NCBI GenBank assembly: GCA_002150815.3
Contig: NDFF03000372.1
Location: 62,001-126,000 of the forward strand
Reading direction: 5' to 3'
Length of the DNA: 64,000 bases
Source: Grammothele lineata
Lineage: Eukaryota > Basidiomycota > Agaricomycetes > Polyporales > Polyporaceae
The notes below the pieces were generated by a model that saw nothing but the letters and a program-made list of their open reading frames with translations, made no database searches and was not told the DNA's origin. Positions 47,801-59,418 of this stretch are shown here, piece after piece (the stretch's first letter is position 1; every line of letters starts with the position of its first letter). The translations under genes were made by a program, and so were the position numbers.

Positions 47801-50321
47801 ACTTCGCGCTGCGGCGGTCGCCGGACATGCCAGCATCCCTGTCTTAGATGCTCTCGACTACTCACTTGAGGCACCAAGTACTGACCGGCGCGCGTAACTA
47901 TCTCCGCGCCTGGAGGCATGAAGATCGAAGCGTCTACCCGGACCTACTGTCTAGTGATTGGGCCGTCCGACGCGCCATTACCCGTCCTTCGTCGCGTCCT
48001 CAGGCCCGGACACACGTTTACAGGGCGACCGTACACACGGCTCAATGGACGCCTCACCTAACACCCTAACACGCCGCGAGCCGTAGCGTCATCTCCGTCC
48101 GTGCCTTGGTGCTCCACTACATACATATTACATGTGTGGCAGTCCCATTAATTAACCTTGCAGCCGTACTGCGAGATGAGAGCCTGAACGCTTCGCGCGG
48201 AGTATAGTTGGCGGTCTTCCAAAATGCCCCAAATGGGGCTGATCCGCATCGCCGCGCGAGAGCGAACGACGAGACGTATCGCAGATTCGCAGCGCGACCC
48301 CCACCCAGCGTATGCGCACGGTTCTAGGCGGCCGCGACCCGCGCCACGCACTGGACAAGGGTGCGTGACACGCGCGCTATCGCCGTCGCGCGGGCCAAGG
48401 TTAGCGTTCGGACGTCCACGTCGCCCACGCTCATGCTCATGCTCACGCTCACGCTCGACGGCCGGCCCCACGCGCGCCGCACCGCGCTCGCGATCGCGTC
48501 CGCGCCCGAATTCAAATTCGAACGCGAACGCGAACGCCACCCAAGCTCGAGCGGACGCTTCGAGATCGTGGCGCGCCTCGCCCCTTCCCCCTCCCCCCCT
48601 TCCCCCCCTCGCTCTTGCGCGCGGGCGAATCAGGGCGCGCCCCGCATTCCCCCGCGGGCCCTGCGGGCTGGGCCCGGCCAGGAGAGGAAGGCGGCCTGCG
48701 CGAAGCGGCCAAGGGGGACGTGGGGCGGGGTGGGGGCGAGGCCCGCGGGGGGCGTACCGCGTACGTACCTGGCACCACCGACAGCGCGCCGCGGCGAGAC
48801 CGGTGGGCTCGCGCCGGGCGCGTTAGGCGGTTCTCCCTATCATTGCGAGTGGACGAGTGCTAAGCACTTGTAGACCCTGCAGACGGTAGACGCAGCGATG
48901 CTTGAGCGCCGGGCCCTGAGGGGGGCGCGCATCGCGAATCGATTTTGGAAGCTAAAATTAAGTACCTCGGAACATCCAGCAGCGCCGCACGGGATGGGGC
49001 GCCTTGAGCTTGAGCCTGAAGCCTCTTGGTGTGTACGTTGACACGCTGTGGATGCGTCGGCACAGCGCTGGGCACGGAAAATGATCTTACATGCGTAGGT
49101 CGCCGACGCAGTGCCCCTGTCAGCGTCGTCAACCACGCTCGAAATGCCTATGCTAGTTCCAGCAACGGCCGGAAGCGCAAGCCGCACGCGAATCCCGCTC
49201 CAAGGAGATAAATGATCGCGCACATTCAGGTCGCCGACGCAGCGTTAGATATTCGGCGCTCAGCCCAGCGGGACCCGCGATCGCAGCGCGAGAGCGCGTC
49301 CGGTCTGAATCTTGCAATTTTGAGCCCGCGCGCGAAGGGGGGGAGCTTCCCAGCAGATGTTGGAACATGTCAGAGCCCCAGACGCTGCAGAGGGCACGTC
49401 CCGGCGGCGGGCGCGGACCCGCCCGAGTTGGCGCGTCACTCGTGTCGTCGCGCGCGCGCTGCGCCGCGAGCTATGCTCCCATCGTCCACTAGCAGCGCGG
49501 GCGGGCGAACTTGGGCTAGCGCGAGTGCACCCGTCTCCCCGAGAGCCGAGGTGCGGGGCCGTGCGTGTCGAGCGTCGACGACAGATGCGCATGCGCGTTC
49601 GGCCTATTGGACGACGGCAGGACGGTGGCGCGGGTGGGCATGTGGGGAGTGGAGAGAGGTGGAAGTGGAGGTGGCCATGACTGGTCGACGGGGGCCGCTA
49701 CTGCCTAAGGTTAGCTAGCCAGCGCTGCCGTAGCGGTGCTCGCGCGAGTCCGGTGTCGAAGCCAAGGCCGGCCGGCGGAGGGGGACGTCCGCGCTTCCGA
49801 AAAGCAAGAAAGAGATATGAGCTTACGGAGGCATTGAGAGACCGACAGGGTATGTGCCCTGGGGCGAAACGCGATAGCGAGCTCGAGACCGTGCAGAGTC
49901 CTGGCGTTGAGACAGCAGCGGGTGGAGTCTATTCGTGGGCAGGCTTCACTAGCGTACATACGGGCTCTCGAGAGTGGGAGTGGGTCCGCGTCCTTCATGG
50001 GATAATCGTACACCAGAAACTCGAGCCGACTCGTAGGACGGACGGATGGGTGGATGGATGGATGTCGTCATAGTACAGGACCGGAAGGTGAGCGTCCGTG
50101 GGCGAGGTAGCATTACTTATCATTACCTAAAAAGTGAATGTGTGGGGGAGATAATACAGTGTAGTACAGCGACGAGAGCGAAGATGGAGAGGCGGGCAGC
50201 CAGAACAACATATGGTATAACAGAGCAGGCGGAAAGCGTAGCGGACGCAGAATCTAGCCAAGTGAGAGGTAGGGAGATGTGGAGGCACAGCCTGGGCGAG
50301 AATAGGAGCGGGAGAGCGGCG
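41843..50321. other. 8.5-kb region without a supported gene
   Basis: The longest stretch without an assignable gene. 42.0-47.0 kb has mixed, fairly even base composition and only short frames. 47.3-50.3 kb is GC-rich with many overlapping frames, among them one beginning at 47382 (MDEDATLGAGARE) that reaches a donor-like CAG|GTGGGT but has no domain. A repeat-rich patch lies at 48426-48537. I see no transposon coding motifs or terminal repeats by eye. Confidence 0.45.
48426..48537. repeat. short hexamer repeats and a palindrome
   Basis: Five copies of CAYGCT lie at 48426-48455, followed downstream by a perfect-arm palindrome (CGAATT, two-base spacer, AATTCG; 48507-48520) and three copies of GAACGC (48520-48537). 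On the minus strand this yields an alternating dipeptide pattern (FAFAFEFEFGRGRDRERG) that is a by-product of the repeats. Confidence 0.7.
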
Positions 50322-51389
50322 TCAGAGCGGCGTCATGGTATATTGGAACTGACGAAGGGCCTCATCGTCCGCGGGATCGCGCGCACGAGGCGAGATGTTT
50401 TGGAGATATTCGAGGGGCGCGAGGCGGCGGTCGTCAGCGACCGCATGTCCGGTACGCATCGGCGCAGCCGGAGGTGGCATGAAGAGCGGCTCCGTATCCG
50501 AGGGCGAAGAGGAAAGCGCGGGGTAGACAGGGCGCAGCTGCTGCCCGTACGTAGGGAGCGACTCTGTGGAGCTGCTCGACGAGTGCGCGGGAGAGCGGTC
50601 GCTATCGCTGTAGGCGGGGGGCAGCGGGACGGGTTCCGCCACACCGCCGCCGCCGCCGCCGGAGCGCACGTTGCGACGCGCGCCACCGTTGTTGCGCGCG
50701 CAGACGTACTGGTTGTGCGGAACGACGATCCGTGAGAGCTCGGGGTAGTCGTCGATCGTATGAAGAGTCTCGAAGTCCTGTTGTGTATAATAGGCGTCTG
50801 AACGCAGGCGTCAGCGGCGGTAGGCGGGTGAAGGGATGGCGGCCTACTGAGATGCCACTTTCTCGAGTTCCGGGGGTAGTCGACGAAGACAGAGTATGTC
50901 TGCTTGACCAGCTGTGGCATACTGTGAGGGACGGGCGTCAGACTGTGGTGGCGGGAGGCGAGAGGAGGCCCGGGTGGAGAGGGACTCACTTGCGGGGGGC
51001 GTTCCGGTGAAGCATGGACGAACGCGAGGGGTTCGGCTTCTCGTAATAGATGAGGAAGTTCTGCGCGGGCAGCGCGAGCGTGAACCCGGGAAGGGGGCGG
51101 CGGGCAGGGAGAGGGCAGATGGGGAGAAACTCACGTCGCGAGCGCGCGAAGGCCCCCAGCTCCGGCCCTCTGTGAAGCGCTGAATCTCCTGGCCGGTGGC
51201 CTCGAGAGGATTGGAGCTGCGCTCCTCCCAAACGTATATGCAGCCGGGCCGGAGGGCGAGACGCTCCTCGTCACAAAGGCGATGGACGACCATGGGGAGG
51301 ATACGGAGGGCGACGGCGTGGAGAATGATCTCGGCATCGCGGACCGAGCGTATGCGCATGTTGGTGATGGTGGGAACCTGGCGGGCCAT
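50322..51389 (-). CDS. Gti1/Pac2 (WOPR-domain) transcriptional regulator
   Basis: Four exons (51135-51389, 50990-51060, 50848-50921, 50322-50797) give 291 residues. The WOPR DNA-binding region occupies ~1-150 in its two parts. The first includes RSVRDAEIILHAV, the basic HRLCDEERLAL, IYVWEERSS, a FTEGRSWGPSR motif and NFLIYYEK. The second, after a short linker, is LVKQTYSVFVDY.. with WHLNAYYTQQDFETLHTI. These match the WOR1/Ryp1/Pac2 family, which controls morphological switching, conidiation and virulence in ascomycetes. The basidiomycete role is unknown. The linker between the two parts is only ~20 residues, much shorter than in ascomycete proteins. The C-terminal ~120 residues are Gly/Ser/Pro-rich and disordered. 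The start at 51389 is the first ATG. Confidence 0.9.
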
Positions 51390-51998
51390 GTGTGGTTGGA
51401 TGCGGGGGAGCGAGTGGGGAAGGGATTGGGTTGGCCGGGGGGATGAGGGATGGAGGAGGGCGGTGGCGGGCGTATATGAGGGCACGGGGAGAAGGGCGGC
51501 AAGAGAAGAGTAGACGGATAGCAGGGGCTATATGGGAATGGGCAACAGCGCTCCGAGGTAGGAATAGAGTTTAGAAGAGAGAGAGTAGGCCGTGGCAAGC
51601 CCGGAGGGCTCTGGCAGGAGCGTGGCCATTGGCAGGAGAATGGCAAGGCAAGGTCTCCAATCGCCATCTGCCTTGCCTCTGCGCCAGCCAGCCACCCGGG
51701 CGCCCGGGTACGGCTCGAGATCTACCTGGCAGCGCTAGCAGCGCTGACGCTGGGCCACCAGACGCGCCTCGCGCGATAGCCATGCCCCTGCCACGGATAG
51801 CGCGCGCAGAGTTTCCGTCAATGCGAGATGCTTGTTCCCAGCGCTCCCATCGCAACCTAATCTCCTCTGCACCCGCATCCTCCACCCTCGAACGCTACTC
51901 GCGCCCGGCCGATCCTCCTCCCCGTCTTCTCTCAACTCCATCTCCGCCCCCAACCTACCTCTCCCCGCTCCCTCCGCCATCCCCCAATCAACCTACAG

Positions 51999-52644
51999 CG
52001 GGTCCATGGTCCGTATCCAGTCCCCGCCGGCTCTCGTCCGCTCGGCGGGCGAATCCGAGGGCATGATGGATCGCTCGAAACGGAGGACGAGAGCGAGAGC
52101 GATGACGGCAGCGAAGAAGGCTATCTGAGCCCGGACCCCGTGTGCGGTCGCGCGGCTCGAATTCAAACTGTATTCAAACGCACCACCCAGGTAACTCGCC
52201 AAACGTGACAGCTGCTCCTGCCTGCTCCCTTGGCGTGTCCCCGGCGCCTCTTCTTTCCCCCACAATGCGCGGGAACGAGGCGACCCTTTGGGCGCTTGCA
52301 TCAATGTCACATTCTTCCCAACGCGCACCAACACTCGCCATCGTGGTGATGTTCCCGATTCGACTCCCTGGCCTCGGCCTGGCCAGCGGTGGTAGCCCCC
52401 TTGTCTGCGTCTCGTATCCAGGTGTATGGCATCTCTGAATCTCCACACAATCTCCCTGTTTCAGCCATCGCGCCATGGGCTCAGATCGTGCCAGAAGTCG
52501 ACGCGCGCGGCATCGACCCCGTCCGAGCCTTGTCGTTACTGGGTCAAAGTCGGCCCCCCCGTCCAGTGTTCCCGCGAAGCTCGTGACTTGCTGCAGCTAC
52601 GTGAGCTTTATTTTGGTCAATACGAATACTCGAAAGCAATCTAG
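51999..52644 (+). CDS. candidate exons of an unknown gene divergent from the WOPR gene
   Basis: An open frame without its own ATG covers 51861-52190. A possible acceptor (CCTACAG) ends at 51998, and the frame ends at a donor (CAG|GTAACT). It encodes an acidic stretch (LETEDESESDDGSEEGY) then LSPDPVCGRAARIQTVFKRT. It joins in phase 0 to 52465-52644, after a textbook acceptor CCCTGTTTCAG. That exon encodes a Cys/Arg-rich part and ends LRELYFGQYEYSKAI before a stop. The 5' end is not found and the intron (274 nt) is long for this region. The alternative reading is chance open frame in GC-rich DNA. Confidence 0.22.
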
Positions 52645-52902
52645 CCTAACAGGGGCCCCAGGCCGGCACGACGATATAGAGAATCGTCTGACCGTGACAG
52701 ATGGCAGATTGGGTTGTCGCCCTGTGCCGCTGCCGCCGTGCGCGAGCTCTCACGGGGAAAATGCATTGGCCGGCGGCCTACAGCGTCGCTGTCAAGCGCG
52801 ATTTTCGTCGCGTCCACACGGATGTACGCGCGCTACCGTGACAGAACGCCCTCCAACGCTCGGTTCCAGCGCGCGGCTGCCTGTGGACGCGGATTCCGGA
52901 AG

Positions 52903-53160
52903 CTATGTCACCACATCATGTCGTCTTCCGGAACGACGCATGACCTTCTCGGCAGGTGAGCAGTCTTCGCGCTTGGCAGTAATGGCGCAGAGGTTCTGAC
53001 CCCCGCCCACCGTCGTGGGGCAGCTGCCTCCCTCGATTTCCCAGATCACGTTCTGCGTGGACGAGCTGCCCCAGTCTGGACGGCCGTCTCTGGCTTCTGG
53101 AAGCGCCATGAAGGATCCGAAGAGGGCGTTGGAGATCATCACGGGCGGTCTATCGGACAT
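52903..53160 (-). CDS. possible small protein or remnant (85 residues)
   Basis: The frame has a true ATG (MSDRPPVMISNALFGSFMAL) and a balanced amino-acid composition, including a Trp/Gly/Cys-bearing middle (VIWEIEGGSCPTTVGGGQ), in contrast to the Arg-rich frames nearby. I recognise no domain. It may be a short gene, an exon, or a fragment of a decayed gene. The opposite strand also has a 69-codon frame, so coding is not certain. Confidence 0.2.
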   Translation of the reverse strand: MSDRPPVMISNALFGSFMALPEARDGRPDWGSSSTQNVIWEIEGGSCPTTVGGGQNLCAITAKREDCSPAEKVMRRSGRRHDVVT

Positions 53161-56100
53161 CTGTCAGGTGCGAACGCTGCAGCTGCCGTCCAACTCGGCC
53201 CATCTCACGATGGCCATGCCCTGACGTCAGCGTCCTGGGGTTTAAATCCTTGGATCGTCGACGCGCCCGTCTTTTCTTTCCGTTCTTCCTGCATCCGCCC
53301 AAGTCGCAGCGTGTTCTCTAATTTCCCTCGGTCATCCATGTGAGTTCTCATCTCACCTCCCCTTCCCCCGTTGCATGCCTCCAAACCACAAGCGCCGCCC
53401 GTCGTGCATCTGCGAGCGCTGCTGACGGCGCGTGCTCGTGGAGCGCTTGCACAGACGGTGTGCTTCGCCCTGGGAACAGCAGGATCAGGAACCTCGCCCG
53501 ATGCGCACCTCTGCAGCCAGCGGTCACCCAGGGCGCGCGCATAGTTTCCGAAAGGGCGGCCACACGTTTGCGATCTCGATGGCGTCTGCGCGGCTTCACA
53601 TGAACTCTGCGCTACCGGAGTCTGATAAGCTGCTCTGACGCCCGCCGCGCACCCCTTCTCATGACTAGAAGCGGGCCAGAGCCCAGCCCCGCCAGGCGAC
53701 CATTCAGTATGCGCATCCATCCCTCGGGTCCTATCATGATCCGCCTGGGCGCGTGGCCCTGCCCGAAAAGGCCGCGTCTGCATCCAGGCGAGGGCATACG
53801 AGCACAATGGGCGCGATCAGCCACGACGTCCCCATCGCGTATATCTGAGTTTATCCTGATCACGTCTTGGCTTCGTCTTTCAGCGTTCATGTTCCAAATT
53901 CGTCTGTACTCATATTTACCTCACTCCAGGCCGCATCCAGCCACGCCGGGCTCCGCTCCGCCCCTCACACCGGCGGACGTTTAGGGCGAGTTCCACTACC
54001 ACCCCTCATTGACGGCAATGCGCACCCTGAAATCCAGCAACACGGACCATCAATCCCTATCCCGACCTTCGCTCGACTACACGAGTCCGTTCGAAGGCGT
54101 AGGGTTGCAGTTGTTCGCTTCCGTATTATAGGCACAACTTGCCTTTATGGGACATAACTGCGCCCTTGTACTCGCAGCGCGTCTGGAAACACGCACACTC
54201 CCACTGCCCCACAGCCGGATATTCGTATGAGACCCGGATTTACGTGCGTCTTACATGCGCACGGCTTAGCCAGCGTATTTCCTAACCCCAAACCCGTGTG
54301 GCAGGGCTCGCTGGGATGCAATACTCCCAACGCCGTGCCCCATCGGACATTCTTGATTCATCTGAACCATATAGAATAACGGCGCGGCGCGGCGCGTGCC
54401 CGTCGCTCAGGGCGAGCCAGCCATACCGCTTGTTCGTCTGGACTCATGCCATTCCCGGAACAAATACCGTGATGTGTGGGCGTCGGGCGGGGTGTGACAG
54501 TGCTGCGTCTCTGCCGGCAGTCAACTAGTCAACCCCTGCTCGTGCGACGGTCCGACAAGGTCACTCAGTGGAGGTCGTTCGTGAAGAGCCAGTTGACGAC
54601 CCGGCGGCAAGAATCTATGGTGATCGAGGCCGTTTTTCTTCTCTGCTAGTCCATAAATGTGATGACACGCTTGAGGTGCGTACTTAATCCTGGTTTAGTC
54701 GCAGATTCCAGGGGTTGATGCACGGTCTCAGTGATAGACCGTCAAGATGAATTTGTCGACCTGTCTCCTTCGAGGCCCCAGTTCCGAACCGGTACACCAA
54801 CGCAACATGGTCGCGAACCAGTTAACACCGTAGGGCCGGGCCGAGCTACCTCAATCACGAGTCGCAGCTTATGGTCTGACGCCCCCACGCCACCCCTATG
54901 CCCAACCAGCGCGATCTGTTGGCCGCAATTCACTTGAAGGCCGCAACGGCCGGACTCCAAAGACTGCTTCAGTCCACGGCACTTTCGGAGGCTGAACGGC
55001 ACTCCTTCGGCTATCTTTCTAGAACCGTCGCCGTTGAATTCTACTTTCTGATCCTCTGACACACAATTGCCTGGTGTGTGTCAATTCATTTGTCATCAAC
55101 TAAGGTCCCCACATCGTGTCTGCTGCAGGTCGCACTGGCGCCTGTTGTCACGCTCGTAGGGGACGTCAGGGAGATGCACGCTTCGCCACTAATTGGAGTG
55201 ATTTCTAGAACGTTGCTAATCTCATGAGGTAAGATTCCAGCACAGTCCTATCCCCCACTTATTGACGGAGCTCGAACGATGAAGCGATTGAACTCTATTT
55301 TGCGGATGCATCTAGCTTCCTCTTGGAGCAGGATATTCGCGCCTCGATCGGGCTGATAGAGGTGAGCCCACCCTTGAGTTTTGATCCGTCCCACGCCGCC
55401 TTTTAACCTTGGTATGCTTTTCACGCACAGGCACGATCATCTTGCGTCTTCGTGCGCGCCTTCTTCCCTTCCCAGTCCTCCCTTGGGCCACTCTCTCCCT
55501 TTCAGGCCCGACGACCAGCTCCCCTCTTCCACTAGTTTGGCGTCCGGCCGCTAGCCTCGCATGCTTATCGGAACCTCTGTCGACGACAAATAGGTCATGC
55601 GTAGAATGCCCGCCGCTATTTTCATCGGGTTAGGGCGCCGGAAGCATGTCAGCTGCAGGGTCGCATTACCAAGGACGGACAACGTGCGCCCGCCTCGTCC
55701 ACACCTGAGCGGCGGTCGGCCATGCAGCTTCTGGGCCTCGAAGAACCCCTGCTACGTGCGCCTTGCGCACCACGTTCTACCCCATTTGCCTCCGCCTTGC
55801 ACCACGCTCGATCAGTTTCTCTCGCACGGCGGGCGCTCCTCCTCCTTCGGGTTCGGCTGCGTGGGATTGCCGAATTGCCTCCTCGAGTTGCACGGGCCTA
55901 GAGTCTCGAGGCGTGTGGGGCTCGCCATGGGCCACAAGCGGCTGCAATAGCCCCTTCACGCTTTCACGCTTTCTATAGGAGGTCAGCTGGTGCGTTCAGC
56001 TTCCTTGTGTGTATATCACTGACGTTGACTCCTTTTTGTGCCCGGTGTTGACGGATCTCAGAGAGCACACATATGGACTAGCCTCGGCTCTCAGCTACGG

Positions 56101-59100
56101 GAGAAGCGCATCTCGTCATGCGTGCGCGGAAAATTGTGACGCGCGTAGCCATTGACAGAGGATTCCTCATGCATGCCAGCTGCAGGCTTTCATGCCTCGA
56201 ATTTTGAGAACCCAGGCGTTCATCCCGGAGCGAGATTCCCGCATACGCCGGATAGCACGAGCGCGCGCGCATACACACAGATTAAAGTGTGCGCCCCGAA
56301 CGCGAGAAGACGAAGGGGAGACGCGCCCCGCGTTGCGTGTAGGCTTCGCAAACACGCGCGCGGATTAGGTTTGGCAGCCGACTGTACCCGGGTGCTAAAT
56401 GGGACGACCGTCCGTGTGCCTTCTCTCCCGGCCCCTCTTTCCAGCGCAGACGCCCGCCCGGTCCCTGCATACGGTCGATCGCCTGACTATATCAGTCCTA
56501 GCCAGGCGTCCCTCCCCCTTCCCCAACATTCGGCGTCAGTTCCCTACAACCCCGGCGGTGCTCAGTCAGCTGGATGCGAAGAAGCCTGCGCACGAGCGCC
56601 ACGATACCGACGTGCGTGAAGATTCCGATCCCACGAAGACGAGAATGCGGCCAAGACCTGCGAAGCCCCAGGCCTCTTGGGGCGCTCGCAGGCCGACGGC
56701 AGGGTCGCTCGAGGACAGGAGGCGAGTAGAGACGTCACATCGACCCTGCACGAATCCTGTAGGGTTCGACGCCCACGTCGGTCATGTGCTTCTCTGGCCC
56801 CTGTTGCTCTGCGCGCGTACACGGTAGTTGGGGGAGCCCGCCGCCAGGACCCTTGCTCACTCCCCGCAAGCTCAGATGGCGAACAGGGCGCAGGGCGGGA
56901 CTCGGCTCGGTCTGGTCTTGCGCCCTCGGGCGCCCTATGTGCGCTCGCTTCCCAGGATGCACTGTGCATGCCCCGCCAAGCTAGGAGCTTGGGCGCGCAT
57001 CCTGCTGGCCCCCTGACTGCCAGTGCGCCATCCCGGGCGGAAGTTCGGTGCCTCGTGCGATTAGATGAGGAAGGGAAGATGGCAGGTCAAAGCACGCCAT
57101 AGGACACGGGCCCGGGCTCGGCGGGAGCGGGAGGTGGCAGGCCCTGGCGCATCTCCGCTCTCAAGCCTCACCACGGGACACGGGCGAAGGTGCGGGAGGA
57201 TAGGGGGCGTGCGCCGTGGGGAAAAGATGGCGGCGTCTGCGAAAGCTTGTCTTTGCGAATGAATGCACGGGTGGAGGCGCGTATTCAGTGGATCTCTCGG
57301 ACCCATGGGCACCGGTGCGGCGGTCGTCTGCACCGGGGCACGTCGTGTCCGGCAGGTCCATGTTGCGAGTACTCGTCCTCTAGTTCGCTCTTGGGGAGAG
57401 ATGAACATGCTCTGTGGCGTGGTCAATGTGGCGGTCTCGGTTCTGCCACATGTTTGCCCACTGGGGCGGGCCGCGACATGTGGTCGTTTGGCCGACGCGG
57501 GACCTCGCTGAAAGCCCTTCTACAGGCGAGGGACTCGGAGGCCTGGGGAAGTTGGATCGGCTATGATAGGATGAGAGTACGGTTCCATCATTGGTGTATG
57601 ATCGTGGACCATCGGGTACCGGTGATTCTGCCCACGAGCCGCGACGTTAATGGTGGACCGGCCGAGGGCGTTGACCAATGGGAGGTTCCAGACATCCCAT
57701 TGGTCAGACGAGGCGCAGGACTACTCCCGCAGTACTCAGGCTCTCTGCTACCCTCTCCCTCTCGCCTCGAGGAGCGGCGTCGCTCTGCGACAAACCTAGA
57801 CCGATGTCACTGTCTGTACGCGGTTCACGGACCCGGCTGAATTCTCTCCGCGACGGTCCTCCTTCCGCATCGTAGTCTTCGACGCTGCTATCCCCTCGAT
57901 TGGTCCCGAACTCCGATGCGGAGTGTCTATCCCGGTGGTGAAAGGAGGTCCTCAATCATTCCCGAGTCGAGGCACAAGCTTCGAAACATAGGACTCGCAC
58001 CTCAACGCATCGAAGCCTACCATTCGACGGACGCATATGCCGACATCCCGTACATTCATCCGTCGCTCATGTCGGTCCGCTACAACTCTACGTTACCGTA
58101 GAGCCACCACCGGTCTTACCCCATGAAGCCGACGGTCGCCGGCCATGCTCGACCAAGGCCCAGATGCAACCGTTGTGTTCTTTCTTTCCGCGCACGGACC
58201 CCGGAAGGGCACCGCAGGAGAAGTTTGAAGAAGCGTTTAATTCCGCTCGCACCCTGGATTAATGGGCCGCTTGTCGGCCACCCTCACAGTGACTCAGGCT
58301 CGGGATCGTGAAGAGGACGCCGCCGGCATTAATCTCGCCTGAATGGCATACGGAGCCGGCTGTACTGACGAGGTCCTCGGGACTCCCTCAGATACAGGGT
58401 GTACGATTGCCGGGAGACTACCCGGCGGAGCACAATGCGCAATGCGCGATGCGTCTGGCCAGCGACGCCCGTACGCTCACCCCCATGGAGCGTGCCCCAG
58501 GTCTCAATTTCTCCGGGGCCACCCGACAGAAGCTACAGCTCGTCGGGCCTCTGCTCAGCCGGCCAGCTCCAACCCGGTTCGCGCGGCCGGACATGACCCA
58601 GACCTGCCTCGAGTACAACCTTGAAATTCGCTCCTCGAAGCTCGAGAAGGGCGGGAAGGCTATCCCCTTGTGCTTACGACACTCGCCCCCAAAGCCCGGC
58701 CTGGGCCGCAGCCCGGTATGGCCGCGCAGGCGCACCGGGCCCGGCGCGCGTCGATCCTGCGCTCGCGAAGGCATGTCGCGGTCCGCACCGCACGGTGCGC
58801 TGCGCCCATGTCCGCTATGCGCACCGTCATCGCAGCTCGCGTGGGCGTGCGTCCCCACGCCACTGCCTACACCTCTGCTCGCGCGTGGGACCGATCCGAG
58901 CGCGGCTGCGACGTCAAGCTCGCTTGCGTCGCTGGCGGTTTACGTCTTCGAGCGTGCTTGTATGTAGGCGTTGCCACCCGCGATAACGATCCACGCCGGC
59001 GAGGTCGGGCACCTGTCCAAAGGCCCTAGGCTGATCGGTGTGGGGGCCGCCCCTCGTGCGCGTGCGCCGGGTCTGAGAACGTACTGCTCGTTGTAGAAGA

Positions 59101-59418
59101 TTAGAGTTAAGAATCAGGCGTACGGAAGCAATCATATATCTCGTAGCACGCCCCGGGGATGCATGCTCTACACCACGAGCGATTCATATCATCATCTTGG
59201 AAGCGACGCTTGGGCGCGTGACGCGCGGAATTCGGAGTGGTTTCGCGGGGTGCGGCGGTCAAGAAGACTTCGTAGTACCGAAACCCCCTTACGATTTCCT
59301 AAATAGTAACAAAGCGGACGGCTCGTGTTGTACATGCGTGCGGTGTGTGACAGGACGTGTTTGCAGATGAGTGACGAACGTGAACGTTAGAGGCGGGAGG
59401 CCCGCGCGGGCCCCATGA

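Larger units (their letters stand above)
51390..59418. other. 8-kb region with no firmly supported gene
   Basis: It contains the WOPR gene's upstream region and several low-confidence coding-like segments listed separately (51999-52644 plus, 52903-53160 minus). 53.9-56.1 kb is of mixed composition with short frames. 56.2-59.0 kb is GC-rich with frames on both strands (for example 57190-57840 and 58308-58967, plus) that show no recognisable domains. Confidence 0.4.

Noticed and set aside
52330..52480. tRNA-like T-arm sequence (GGGAGTCGAATCGGG) on the minus strand
   Set aside because: No matching A box, anticodon arm or acceptor stem could be folded around it by eye.
57190..58967. Long plus-strand frames of about 217-219 codons
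   Set aside because: No recognisable domain, competing frames on the other strand with equal plausibility, and no supportable splice model.
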